From: Gambelia wislizenii | Taxonomy: Eukaryota; Chordata; Lepidosauria; Squamata; Crotaphytidae | Assembly: GCA_030847615.1 (NCBI GenBank) | Contig: JAUMIR010000002.1 | Span: forward strand, 283,382,028-283,446,027 | Length of the DNA: 64,000 nt | Direction of reading: 5' to 3' | Shown here: positions 10,609 through 21,669 of the stretch, in pieces | How positions within the stretch are numbered: position 1 is the stretch's first letter | How the letters are laid out: each line of letters starts with the position of its first letter | Made by a program: the position numbers and the translations under genes | The notes under the pieces: generated by a model | Told to the model about the DNA's origin: nothing | The model's database searches: none | Seen by the model: the letters and a program-made list of their open reading frames with translations, nothing else

Positions 10609-11965
10609 ATTTTTTCTTTTTCATTTGGCAATTTTTAAAATTTTATTTTTTAAAAAAGACAATTTACAACAAGCCTTACCATTAGCTAAAATAGCTTAAC
10701 ATAGCTAAAATAGCTTAACAAGCAAGACACCATTCCACAAATCCTGATGCTGTGAAGGAAGTGAAAGTTTTTGCAGATGGGCATTAACATATTCAGTAAG
10801 GGGGAACAATTTTCAGTAAATGGAACCTTGTTACAGCCAGCCATTTTTTCACACTGTCCTCAAATTTTTCCATCAACTCTGGGTGCGTCTATACGATCAT
10901 AAAAAAAATCCATTTGGGGGGCAAAAAATACAAATAGGCTGTCGTTCGTATGCATACGAACCGCCCACACGATTTTTTAGCCCCCTAAACTCCGTATGAC
11001 TCCCTTTTCCCTAAACTGGCTGAAGCGAGCAAGCCAAGCGGCAGTTTAAAATCTCCCGCCTTTTTTTTTTAAAGGTTCCTGCTTTGTGGACAGTCGGTTT
11101 TCCCTATTTACAATATAAAATAAAAATAAATACATGTACAATTTGTGGACTTACCGGACTCTCGCTAGCTGGGAATCCAACATGGCGGCCGCTCCCAATT
11201 CCCCTCCATGCTAGCCCCACCCCCTCTACTCAGCCAGCCAATCAGATTACACAGCCTGTTCGTATGTGTGCAAACAGACCGTTTAGACCCATTAGCCATC
11301 CAAACGGCGTATGGATTTCTCTGTGCGATCCACTTTCCCTCCCGAACGCCACGTGTGCGTATTTCAGGGTGGAAAACCGGGTCCCCCCTCTTTTAGATGT
11401 GTGTGAATCCGAACGGCTGTGTGTACTGAAGCACGAACTTCCGCACGCCGTACGTATTATTTAAATCATGTAGACGGGACCTAAGTGTCCCATACCCATC
11501 TCCACCAGGTCTCCATTGAGAGATTTCCAGTTTTCCAGTTTTTAGCAATTTCCATTCTAGTGATAGCAAAAAGGAAAGCTATCAGTTTTTTAATATATAT
11601 ATTTCAGCCCTTTATTCCAAGGCACAAAGATGGTAAGTAAAAGGAGGGTGGACAGTGGCCTTATTTTTTGTTTTGTAATTTCATTAACGAAACTAATAAT
11701 TCTGAGCCAAAAATTGGCTTTTGTAGGGCATTCTAGCTACATGTGTAAATACGTCCCTTTACAGTCACAACCCCTCCAACAATTAGGTGACTTAAATTTT
11801 GTCATTCTGACAATGTGTATGGGGGTAATATAGCATTTATGAACTAGTTTTGCTGTGTTTCATTTTAATATGACAAATTTTTATTTAAATGGGGGCAAAT
11901 CCCATATTTTTAACAATCGAGAAACCAAGAGGGGGAGTCATAAGTCTGTTGGATTTTTCCAGTTA
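10609..11965 (-). mobile_element. old L1 remnant (ORF2 C-terminus and 3' end)
   Basis: Reverse-strand translation around 11560-11800 gives phrases of the L1 ORF2 C-terminus, including a CWRGC block followed by KGTYLHM and ECPTKANFW, equivalent to the cysteine-rich end of the L1 at 43-612. Toward 10640 it runs into an A-rich end (aataaaatttt on the minus strand). Many stops and indels mark it as old. A MITE (10876-11484) has inserted into it. Confidence 0.7.
10876..11484. mobile_element. non-autonomous DNA transposon (MITE), GTCTA-type ends, inside L1
   Basis: The left end gggtgcgtctatacgat pairs with the right end, which reads aggtcccgtctacatgat on the other strand. The interior is GC-rich and has no transposase. 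L1 remnant sequence lies on both sides, so this insertion is younger than that L1. The terminal style matches other elements at 35137, 36321, 41340 and 43168. Confidence 0.65.
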
Positions 11966-12319
11966 GAAAAAAGACTCGATTTTACAACTGTCTCCCATGG
12001 GACCAGAATTGAAGGACCACTGATGAATGATGGTAAGGCAGTACAGAAGGCAAAATAATCTGGTTGCACTTACATTTTACTTTCTTGTGCAATAAGCCTC
12101 TCTGTTTTTTCCTTCTGGAATAGGCTAATACAGCTGCCACTCTGGAAAAAAGAATTTTGTTGTCTTTCTAATTTTGAGAATAAATCTTAAACACATTGTT
12201 GCATTTTAATCTAATGTTAAGTATAGATGGTCCAGAGCTTGAAATGTTAGATTTGAAAATTAATTTGTTAATGCTGAGACCATTATTTATTAATTTATTG
12301 AGTTTATATCCCACCTTTC

Positions 12320-12605
12320 TCTCAAGATGGCATTAGAAAAGGTAAAATTGGAGGAGGAGGTGGTTATGGCGGTTGCAGAGCGCACGGCAACAGCAGAGGC
12401 TGTGGTGGCCTTGTGGTGGCAGAGGAGGAGGAGGAGGCCTAGGAAGCCACGGCCTAGGCGGCCTGGGTTGCAGCAAGCAGCAGCCTGGGCCACAAGCCTC
12501 CCTCCCTCCCTCCTCCTCCTCCAGGGCAGTCGCTATTATCCACAGATTTCACCATCTGTGGTGAGCCCGGAACCAATCTCCCGCGGATGAAGGGGTGCTA
12601 CTGTA
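12320..12605 (-). mobile_element. Tigger-like MITE fragment with GC-rich interior
   Basis: The right end reads, on the minus strand, cagtagcaccccttcatcc, followed by a ggttccgggctcacc block like the end at 20112-20199. The left part is GGA-rich low complexity and the other terminus is not clear. The ORFs here on both strands are low-complexity shadows. Confidence 0.5.
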
Positions 12606-13168
12606 TTGCAAATTCGCAGCAGCATTCTTTTGTCTCCATGGAATTTTGGCGAAAATGAGAGCATGTAAAGCTATCTGTGTTTGAAGTGCACAGGCCTGTG
12701 AATCAAGATGGCAGCCAATTAAATTAACGTGTTATTATTCTCCACACATTGCCACTGCTGCAGTTTTGTTTTTTAACTTTAAAGCAAAGGTGCACAAGTG
12801 CAACCTTCTGCTTAAAAAAGTTATTTGGGCTCCTCGGTGCAGAAAAAAGTGCACAATCGCTAATGCAAAATCCAAAATAGGGTTCTGGCCACTTCTTTAC
12901 CAGCAAGCCCGCCCCTCATGCATATCTGACCAATCCATTCCCCAATTCCACCCTCTTCGAGAATCAGTTGTCCTGACAAGCACTAATATGCATTCCAAGA
13001 CATTATTTTTAAAAATTTGGAGACAGCTGCAAAGGCTTTTCCCGCAGTTTTTGAAGTTTTGGGGCCCCCTCCTTCTGAATACAGCAAATCATTGTGGGAT
13101 CTCATTGGGACAAAAGATATGCTCCTCAAATTCTATGAGGAGTAATTTTACCATCTAGACTACCCCCC
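12606..13168. mobile_element. MITE of the TAGACAA-end family (left end unclear)
   Basis: The right half aligns with the copies at 35137-35708, 36321-36957 and 43168-44452: ctcctt(c)tgaatac, tgtgggatc(t/c)cattgggac, a conserved tctatgaggagtaattttacc and the end catctagactaccccc. The left end could not be fixed. Confidence 0.6.
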
Positions 13169-13201
13169 TTGTCTTTTTAATTTCCCAGTAAGAAGCAGAA
13201 A

Positions 13202-13660
13202 ATGTTGAAAGCATTTTGATTTGAAATGCTAGGATCCCTCTGTCTGTGTCAGGAACAGCTATGTGAGATTTAGGCTTACCTTGCCTCCCTTTGTAAAGAG
13301 AAAGAGAAAGTGGCTGGAAATATAAAGAATAAGTGGCTGGAAAGATAAAGAGCATGTCTGGAAATAGGTGATAATATGTGGAGAGCCAAATGGTGAGAAT
13401 TCAGAATATCAAAAGTAGGGGAGTAACGGGTGAGAAGTGGATTGTAAAAGGTTTAAAACAACCAATGAACGAAAGCCATGCCAAGCTTGCCTGTCTGTAA
13501 ATATTTTTACTATCTTTCTTTTTGTTTCTCATTCTAAGCAACAATTTTGAGCTAATAACTCTGTAGAAACTCTATCTTGTAATAAAGCTTATTGTTTTTT
13601 AAACCTGAAGCTGTTGCCTGTTGAGTCTATAGAAGACAGCTCATGGCAGTCTGGAAGTAT
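13202..13660 (+). repeat. LTR-like sequence (tentative)
   Basis: A CCAAT motif (13460s), an AT-rich TATA-like stretch (ctgtaaatattt) and an AATAAA at about 13579 followed by a T-rich tract occur in LTR order within about 460 bp. Clear TG...CA ends with a duplication were not found, so this is only suggestive. Confidence 0.3.
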
Positions 13661-13965
13661 CCCTAGAATTATGGGTAAAATGCCTTTTACGGCAAGAGTT
13701 TAAAATACAGTTTCAGATGCCATTTATTCCTACCAGCTTAATTCCTGTTTTCAAAATCACTCTATAACACATCTTACAGTGTCACATAAATTCAGTTCAT
13801 ATGTATATGTACAATTCATAAATGCTTTCAGCTCTGGTAAAAAGGAGTTTTACTTTGTTTCATTCCTTCCTTCTTCATAATGCTGATTATACGAGTTGAA
13901 TTTGAGAACTGATTTAGAACAATATGAAGTCTTTTTTCTGAGCAAAGAGAAATAGAAACTAGGTG

Positions 13966-14971
13966 CAGTTGCCCCTCCACATTCGCAACTTTCACTCTTG
14001 TGGTTTTGATTATTCACGGTTTGCTCAGCAAGAACCCCATTTAAATCAGCTTCTCTCCCTCACATGCAAGGGAGAGGAGCCAATTTAAACAGAGTGCTTG
14101 CTGAGCAAGCCAGGCGATCAACTCCCCACTCTCCTGGGGCTTGGCTCCATTTGGAGTGGAAAGCCAAGCCCCGGGAGAGCGGGGAGTTCGCAGGAAAGGT
14201 GCTTTTTAGCCCTCCGCCCTTCCCAAAGCCACGATTGAGCTTTCCAAGCCATGTCACAGCTTTGGGAGGGTAGGGGGTGGTGGCTGAAAAGCCTCTCTGC
14301 CGTGCTCCCTCCACACCTCCAGACATTCCAAAGTGGCTATGGGGCTGTCAATCCACAGAGCCCCTTTGGGAAGGCTGGGGAGAGGCCACCCAGCCACCCT
14401 CCTGCCGCCGTCCCCAGCGTTCCCCAGGCAGCTACGGGGTTTCAAAGCCCCGGAGCTCCCTTGGGAAGGCCGGGGAGAGGCCGGCAAGCCTCCCGCCCAC
14501 CCTCCTGCCGCCGTCCCCGATCTTCCCGAGGCGGCTCCGGGGCTTCAAAGCCCCAGAGCCCACTCACGAAGGCCGGGGAGAGGCTGGCGAGCCTCCTGCC
14601 CGCGCACCGTTCCCGGCCTTCCCGAGCTGGCTCTGTGGCTTCAATGCCCTGGAGACGCCTCAGGAAGGTCAGGAGGAGGCCAGCCAACCTCCTGGCCGCT
14701 GCCACCCTGACCTTCCCAAAGCAGATATGGGGCTCGAGAACCCCATAGCCACTTCGGGAAGTGCAGCAGGCAGCAGGGGGGGTGGCCAGGTGGGCGGGAG
14801 GCTTTTTAGCCACCCCGTGCTTCTCCAAGTGGCGATGGTACTCAAAAAGCCCCGTCGCCACTTTAGAAGGGCGGGGGGTTGCGGGCAGGTGGGGGGGCTT
14901 TTTATTTGTGGTTTTTTCACATTCGCAGGGGTCTCGAGACCCTAACCCCCACGAATGTGGAGGGACGACTG
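13966..14971 (+). mobile_element. Tigger-like MITE with internal about 97-bp tandem units
   Basis: The left end cagttgcccctccacattcg and the right end cgaatgtggagggacgactg are near-perfect inverted repeats. The right flank is TA and the left flank is TG, a likely mutated TA. Inside, starts of similar units fall near 14336, 14434, 14535, 14630 and 14726, each containing a ggg(g)cttcaaagccc-like hairpin and gggaaggc(c/t)gggga. All ORFs here, on both strands, are by-products of the GC-rich repeats. Confidence 0.85.
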
Positions 14972-15421
14972 TATTGGGGATCTGGGGGAAATCCATAGTG
15001 TGAAGAACAGTAGACTGAAATAATAAGCTAAAGTGTTGTTTATTAATAGAAATTAGAAATAATAAAATTGAATTATCCCATATTTGACACAAGACTTGTC
15101 TACACAGGCAATTTACCCCATCCTGCCCCCATCTTGGAGCCCTGTACTCCTGACAGTATAGGGCTTTTGCCCCATATTGATACGGTAGCACACTGGTACC
15201 TATGAGCATATCAAGAGATCCAGGTAGCAAAATTTGTTGTAGCAGAGTTGCATTCATCAGGCAAAGAAATGAGCACACAGACACCGACTTGTGTCTAAAC
15301 TACTTCTCTTTACTAGAACATATTATGGTGGTATTTACAATGAGTCTGAGACTACTCTTATACAGACTACATATCACAGCATAAAGTACAGTACTGTCAC
15401 TGCAATGCCCAGACAGAACTA

Positions 15422-15575
15422 CAATTGTTCCTCCATATTCACGGATTTTGCATTCATGGATTTAAATATTCACAGCTTAAAAATATCTTAAAAAATAATA
15501 ATCCAAAAAGCAAACCTTGATTTTGCCATCTTATATAAGGGACACCATTTTACTATGCCATTGAAGGGACAACTG
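15422..15575. mobile_element. Tigger-like MITE, short copy
   Basis: It starts caattgttcctccatattca after a TA and ends gaagggacaactg. The interior contains the family phrase ccaaaaagcaaaccttg and cttatataagggacaccatttta shared by 20626-20848, 27341-27569, 31235-31434 and 43579-43794. It looks internally deleted. Confidence 0.75.
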
Positions 15576-15581
15576 TGTTTA

Positions 15582-15668
15582 TCTAGGATTGGCCTTTTTA
15601 GTCATCAGTGCGCTTGCAGAAAGCGCGGGATGAGTCCTTCCTGAATCTTCGTTTGCAAAGAAAAGCCA
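15582..15668 (+). mobile_element. LINE 3'-end fragment shared with 39822-39908
   Basis: This 87-bp block, from ggattggcctttttagtcat to tcttcgtttgc, is nearly identical to 39822-39908, where it encodes a zinc-knuckle-like end of a non-LTR retrotransposon ORF. It is a short isolated tail. Confidence 0.65.
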
Positions 15669-15685
15669 GAAAGAGAAAGCATATA

Positions 15686-16060
15686 CAGTTGCCCCTCCAC
15701 ATTCGCGGCTTTAACATTTGCGGTTTTGATTATTCGCAGTTTTGGGGAGCTCACCTCCCAAAAGTGGCAAAGGGGCTTTAGAAGCCCCATTGCCGCTTTT
15801 GGGAGGACAGGTGGGGGTGGAGAGGAGCAGTGACGGGGGCCTCAGAAGCCCCCATCGCTGCTTCTGGGAGGGCAGGAGGTTCCGGGAGGGCTTGCCATGA
15901 CGTATTTTTTATTCACAGTTTTTTCACATTCACGGGGATCTTGCAGCCCTAACCCCAGTGAATGTGGAGGGACAAGCGTAATGGGACTTGAGTATTCACA
16001 GATTTGGGTATTCACGGGAGGTCCTGGAACCAAACCCCAGCGAATGTGAAGGGACAACTG
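15686..16060 (+). mobile_element. Tigger-like MITE, composite copy
   Basis: It begins cagttgcccctccacattcg after TA and has an internal terminus gtggagggacaagcg near 15978. It is followed at once by a second partial end that closes at 16060 with gaagggacaactg and TA. Two copies appear fused or nested. Confidence 0.75.
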
Positions 16061-16062
16061 TA

Positions 16063-17006
16063 TAGCGTCTCAAAGCATAGTCTAAACAGAATAACACAGA
16101 GGTAGTGTTTTCCACACACATTCCTTCACTCTCTCACAGAGATAAAGCTTCCAGTCTTCTCATCTGTCACACCAGCTTCCCAGGCGTAATTAAGGTATTT
16201 TAGCCAGCTGCATTTAGCCCTCTCACCACTGGCCCCTGTTGGCTGTAACATGCCATACTTGTCTTTACAGTATAAATTTCTGGGTTGCATATCCCATTAC
16301 CCTGACACATATTGACCCTGGGCAGTCCTCACAAACCCTGGGGCAAAGCGTTTAAAAAAAATACTTTGTAAAATCCATTCCAGATAGCAAAAAACAGATC
16401 AGGTCATGCATGACCTCAGGAGCCCATTCCAACACGCTGGCCTGTCACTACAGCTGCCCTCTGCCTCGCTCTTCTATAGCCAGGAAGGGGGCCCACAGCA
16501 TGTGAGCAAGGCTTTTTACATGCAGGAGGTCTTGCTCACGTGCTGCAGTCCTCCTTCCAGTCATCAGAGTGTGATGTGGAGGACAGCAGCTGCAGGGAGG
16601 GGCTAATGTGTTTGTCTGGACTCTTGTCCATTTCATGCTGGTAATGGGGGAGGAACATGTGAGATTCATAGACAGAATACACTGGCGTGGAGCCAGCATA
16701 TTCTGGCCCATGCAGATAAAATAAAAAATAATAGCTGTCAGATTACTAGATGCTCAAAGATTAAATGATATGGTGTTTTACAGTGGACTGGATGTGGAAA
16801 TTATAGGATCCAGTCAAAACGGATAAATTGATAATCGGAGAAAGGACAGTAAATTTATCTAAAGTGGAATGGGATTCAGTTAGTAAGTTTATGGGAAAGA
16901 ACAGAAAAATTAATAAGTAGAAGTGAGGTTTTTTTATTGAGTACTGTTATAATAAGTTTAAAAGATTTGATATTGAAGTAGAGGAAGTAGAATTATTTGA
17001 TGACTA
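16063..17006. other. no gene recognised
   Basis: Only chance ORFs are seen. 16400-16600 has a short near-palindromic segment around gtgagcaaggc/ggtcttgctcac. 16740-17000 is AT-rich and could be decayed LTR-element coding sequence, but no motif is clear. Confidence 0.4.
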
Positions 17007-17968
17007 TGTTGGGAACACTGTCCCTTTAAACAAGGTTAAAATACTTTGTATGGCTGGGAAGGGTATGTAACACCAGGTGTTAGCCCTGTGTAATCACTAC
17101 TGTATATCAGAGTGCTAAGACTCAGATTTTGTGTGGGTTGTTGTAATGGGTTGTTGTGTGTATTTACTGAGAGTAGTGAGTTAACTATGTTTACATTATA
17201 TCAGACTGTTGGGGATTGCCAAAGGAGTGTTTGTATCTTGTATATATTCTGCAACAAGAAGATAAAGAGCCTCCAAGGACTTTGGAAGAACCCAACTGTG
17301 TCTGTGCTTCATTTCAAGGTTGGTCAGTGCCATATTGCCAAATACTGCTAGAGGGTTCTGTGCTTCTGCACTCTGCTGTTAATAACTACTGTTGGGGACA
17401 AGCACCTCAGACAGTGCTGATAGTTGGCTTCTCAGTGGGCCTAGTTTTTGCATTTATCATTGCACACCTTGCAGGACATAAAGAAGAGCCAACAAGGGGT
17501 TATGGGCCCAGGCTGCGCTATGCTGTGCTAGTCAGTGACGGGGGACATTTTCAGACAAGTCTTACCATGCAAGAAGACTCTGGGAGAGGTACGCCGCTAT
17601 TGCATGGCAGGGGGCCTGTCACTTTTGAACCCTGTTTTTGAACCAGTGCTTGCAAACACTTTTTTGTTCCTGTGCTAAGCCTGTGAGTTCTAGACTGTTT
17701 TGTGCTGCTGGGAGGCTGAAGGAAGAAACTACCACAGAAGAACAACGTTTGCAGTTTGCATTTTTTTTTTCCCCTGTGTGTTTTTGCAAGCAAGTAGCAG
17801 TGAGCATTTGGCTTATTTTGAGTTTGTGTTTGACTGGAAGAAACAACCCACGGAGCAAAGAGTGTGTTTTCATTTTTAAGTGACGTGTTTTGTAAATAGC
17901 CTGCTGATATGGTTGGAGTCACTGGAACAATGAACTTTGCTAAATTAGATAGAACCAATTATTCTACA
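17007..17968 (+). mobile_element. copia-like (Ty1) LTR element, 5' part, interrupted by CR1
   Basis: A TGTTGGGAACACTGTCCC start at about 17007 could be an LTR start. At 17909 a short frame begins that contains NFAKLDRTNYST, the N-terminal phrase typical of copia gag proteins. It is cut at 17966 by the 3' end of a CR1 inserted in the opposite orientation. The LTR edges and primer-binding site were not established. Confidence 0.45.
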
Positions 17969-19265
17969 TAGAATCATAGAATTGTAGAGTTGGAAGAGAC
18001 CACGAGGGCCATCCAGTCCAACTCCCTGTCACGCAGGAAATCTTGATCAAAGCATCCCTGACAGATGGCAATCCAGCCTCTGTTTAAAGACCTCCAAGGA
18101 AGGAGAACCCACCATGCTCCGAGGGAGTGTGTTCCACTGCCGAACAGCTCTTACTGTCAGAAAGTTCCTCCTAATGTTGAGGTGGAATCTCTGTTCCTGG
18201 AGCTTGCATCCATTGTTCCGTGTTCTAGTCCCTGAAGCAGCAGAAAACAAGCTTGCTCCATCCTCAATGTGACACCCCTTCAAATACCCAAACAGGGCTA
18301 TCATATTGCCCCTCAACCGTCTTTTTCCAGGCTAAACATACCCAGCTCCTTAAGTCTTTCCTCATAAGTCATGGTTTCCAGACCTTTCCCCATTTTAGTT
18401 GCCCTTCTCTGGACACACTCCAATTTGTCAATATCCTTTTTGAATTGTGGTGCCCAGAACGGGACACAGTATTCTAGGTGAGGCCTGACCAAGGCAGAAT
18501 AGAGCGGCACTAGTACTTCCCTTGATCTGGACACTATACTTCTATTGATGCAGCCCAAAATCGCATTGGCCTTTTTAGCCGCCGCATCACACTGTTGACT
18601 CATGTTCAACTTGTGGTCTACTAGGACCCATAGATCCCTTTTGCACATAGTCTTGTTCAGCCAGGTCTCCCCCAACCTATATCTATGCATTTCAGTTTTT
18701 TGCCCTAAGTGCAATACCTTACATTTCTCCGTATTGAATTTCATTTTGTTAGCTTTGGCCCAGCTCTCCACTCTATCCAGATCATTTTGAATTTTGATCC
18801 TGTCCTCTAGGGTATTAGCTACTCCTCCTAATTTGGTGTCATCTGCATATTTGATAAGTATGCCCTCTATTTCCTCATCCAAGTCATTGATAAAGATGTT
18901 GAATAGCACTGGGCCCAGGACAGAACCCTGTGGCACCCCACTGGTCACATCTTTCCAAGACGAAGAGGAGCCACTGCTGAGCACCCTTTGGGTTTGGCCG
19001 GTCAACCAATTACAAATCCATTTAAGAGTTAACTTGTCTAGCCCACATTTTACAAGCTTGTTTGCAAGAATGTCATGGGGAACCTTGTCAAAGGCCTTTC
19101 TGAAATCAAGGTATGCGATATCCACAGCGTTCCCTTCATCTACCAAGCTGGTAATTTTATCAAAAAAAAAAGATCAGATTAGTCTGGCATGACTTGTTTC
19201 TCTGAAAACCATGTTGACTTTTTGTGATTATGGCATTGCCTTCTAAATGTTCAAAGACTCTCTGT
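17966..19265 (-). mobile_element. CR1 LINE, long 5'-truncated copy
   Basis: The plus strand begins catagaatcatagaattgta, the reverse complement of the (attctatg) CR1 tail. On the minus strand the reverse transcriptase palm and thumb are readable as far as a QHGF-type motif near 19230. The 5' end is truncated and unrelated sequence follows at about 19265. Confidence 0.95.
18313..19146 (-). pseudogene. CR1 reverse transcriptase fragment
   Basis: This 277-codon open frame shows [34 protein letters not shown] and the catalytic YADDTKL, then [10 protein letters not shown] near the C-terminus. The coding sequence continues after a frameshift in 18047-18316 (RGNMIALFGYLKG to the end). Catalytic residues are present, but the endonuclease and N-terminal part are missing, so it cannot be an active element. 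Confidence 0.9.
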
Positions 19266-19354
19266 GTATAAAGGATTGTTACTTATTACATATGAAACAA
19301 AATTATACTACGTTGTACAAAGATCACAGATGATTTCCTTAAAACAAAGTCAAA

Positions 19355-19900
19355 AGGCCTATATTCAGTCTTTATTCTCCTTGATCTCTCCTTTGACACA
19401 GTTGATTATGCTGTTTTGTTGGATTCACTTCATGGGGTTTACTATTTCAGTGCTCAGCTGGTTCAAATCTTATCTCTCAGGTTGGTCATTTAATGTGATA
19501 GTTGGAGGTCATGTATCTTCTTCTTTTCCCCTTTCAGTTGGGGTTCCACAAGGCTCTGTTCTGGGCCCTTTGGTGTTTTCTCTTTATACACTATCTTTGG
19601 GTAATCTTATTAGTGCACATTATATGGTTTTCAATATCATCTTTATGCTGATTATACTCAACTGTGTTTCTCCATTCCAGAATCTCTTCTGACATCAAAT
19701 GTCATATTACAGAGTGTCTTTCAGCTATCTCAGAATGCATGCTACATCATCACCTAAAACTTAACATGGCAAAGACCGAACTCCCAAACCTTCTTGACAA
19801 CATAGATTCTCCATCACTGTTAATACTGTTCCCATTTATCCTGTGAAGGAAGAATGTAGTCTTGGCTTTATTTTTGATTGCTCATTGTGATTTGTTCCTC
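19355..19900 (+). mobile_element. L2 LINE reverse transcriptase fragment
   Basis: Translations in shifting frames give [35 protein letters not shown] and HHLKLNMAKTE, which is the L2 order (palm motif, then the HHLQLN-AKTE block). Frameshifts and a lost YADD region show an old copy. Confidence 0.75.
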
Positions 19901-19929
19901 ACATTGAGGCTGCAGCAGTCATGTCCCTT

Positions 19930-20199
19930 TTTTCTTTCTTTCTTTATTATTATTTGGTGGGGGTGGGCAGGGGAGGGAGAAGCCAAGCTTGCCTCCCCCG
20001 GAACGGTGGGTTCCAGTGGTACAGCGGGGCTGGCAAGGGGTGGGTGGGGGAGGGAGGGAGACAAGTTTGCCTCCTTTCTTTTTTCTCCACAGGGGTGGGG
20101 GTCCAGTGGCAGCGGTGAGGGCCTTTGCTATTATCCACGGATTTTGCTATCTGCGGTTGGGTCCGGAACCAATCCCCTATGGATACGGGGGTCCTACTG
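19930..20199 (-). mobile_element. Tigger-like MITE fragment with G-rich interior
   Basis: The minus-strand end cagtaggacccccgtatcca, followed by ggttccggacc, matches 12320-12605. The rest is a gggggtgggcagggg-type low-complexity stretch. ORFs on both strands are spurious. Confidence 0.5.
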
Positions 20200-20625
20200 T
20201 GTTTTTAAATATCAATAAAAACTTTTTTTGATTTCCAAAGCTTTTGGAATCTATATATTTATTATATACTGTATGTATTTGTCAGCTTGCTTTATATTAT
20301 ATTGTCTTTTTTTTGTATTTTAGCTGGATAATTTGTTTTATAATTATATTGTACAGTTTTATATTTTTATTATTCCGTGCTTCCTTGTGTGTATAAATAT
20401 ATTTTAGACTGTACACATTTGGCAGGACCCACTTTTCCTGGTTGTTTTACTTGTAAAGTGCCATGTATATCAATGTCAGTTTGCTTTGTGGTTTTTGTGT
20501 GTGTGTTGTATCTGGATAATTTGTTCTACAATTGTATTGTACAGTTTTATGTTTTTATTATTCCTTACTTCCCTCTGCATCAGTCAGCCCTCCGTATCCA
20601 CAGATTCTTTTGGCAATCTGATATA

Positions 20626-20848
20626 CAGATGGCCCTCCATAACCACAGATTCGTTATCCATGGATTCAATCAACCACGGCTTGAAAATATTTTTTAAAAA
20701 TCCAAAAAGTAAACCTTGCTGTTTGCCATTTTATATAAGGGATGCCATTTTATTATGCCATTGCATATAATGGGCCTTGAACTTCCATAGATTTTGTTAT
20801 CCATGGGGGTCCTGGAACCAAACCCCAATGGATAGCGAGGACCCATTG
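20626..20848. mobile_element. Tigger-like MITE, 223 bp
   Basis: Ends cagatggccctccataacca and tggatagcgaggacccattg are flanked by TA (20624-20625 and 20849-20850). The interior has cttgaaaatatttttta and ccaaaaagtaaaccttg. A second partial end lies just to the left at 20581-20621. Confidence 0.85.
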
Positions 20849-20879
20849 TATTTTTAGACTGTATGCTTTTGGCCTTAAT

Positions 20880-21040
20880 ATCACTCGGCACTGTATCTGA
20901 AGAAGTGGGTTTATATCCATGAAAGCTCTTGGGAAAATACAAACTAGTTAGCCTTAAAAGTGCTGCCACGTTTCTTTTTTTTCCCCCTGCCTCTTCTTTC
21001 CTCCGTTTTATGCTGCAAGAGACTAACACTGCTACTACTT
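20880..21040. repeat. interspersed repeat with tgaagaag...gaaagct signature
   Basis: It contains ctgaagaagtgggtttatat, catgaaagctcttgggaaaa and gagactaacactgctactac, phrases common in reptile interspersed repeats. Related tgatgaagaag...aaagctt segments occur near 36013, 37190 and 62013. The family was not identified. Confidence 0.5.
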
Positions 21041-21669
21041 TAAATGTACATAAACCATGATGATAACAATAATAATATTTTAGCACATGCAAACTCTGCC
21101 AAATACTACGTACTCAATTATTCTGACTTGTACACCTGATATTATTAAACAAATGGCAATGATTGTATGGTATGCTGATGTAATCAAACCATCAGATAAT
21201 GAGACATCTGAGCCTGAGCCCATCATAAGAGATTTGTTCCATTAAACAAATGGGATTTGTTCTATTAAAGAAGACTACTGGTGCCTTTGTGACAGAAACT
21301 CTTCATGGGCAGCTTGAGCAAATGGAATTACCACTTTGGAGCACTCCAGCAAATCCTTGGCCCAGCTATGAATACCTCCTGGCATATACAGCTCAGCTTT
21401 GAAATGACTTATCTTACTTATCTTACAGATAAATTACTTATCTGTAATTTAGTCAATGAGATAATGAAACTACATTACAATAAACTGAAACTTAACAAGA
21501 GCTGCTTTCTCAGTGAAAATGTAACTTGCCTTAGTTCAGTCTGGCAGGCCTAAGGATGATAGAAAGGTGTTCAATTCTGGGCAGTTCTTTCAGCATTTTA
21601 GCAGAAACTCATTGACTAAATTACAGGTAACTAGTTATTTCCAAGCTGAGCTGAATATGCCAGGAGGTA

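Larger units (their letters stand above)
10462..12105. repeat. about 145-bp inverted repeats flanking an L1 remnant
   Basis: The left arm (about 10462-10608) and the right arm (about 11966-12105, reverse-complemented) align over most of their length, sharing gaagtaaaatg, ctcccatgggagac and gagtctttttt with scattered differences. The L1 remnant and its inserted MITE lie exactly between them. Confidence 0.7.

Noticed and set aside
11084..11464. 126-codon ORF
   Set aside because: Lies wholly within the MITE at 10876-11484 and has no recognisable domain.
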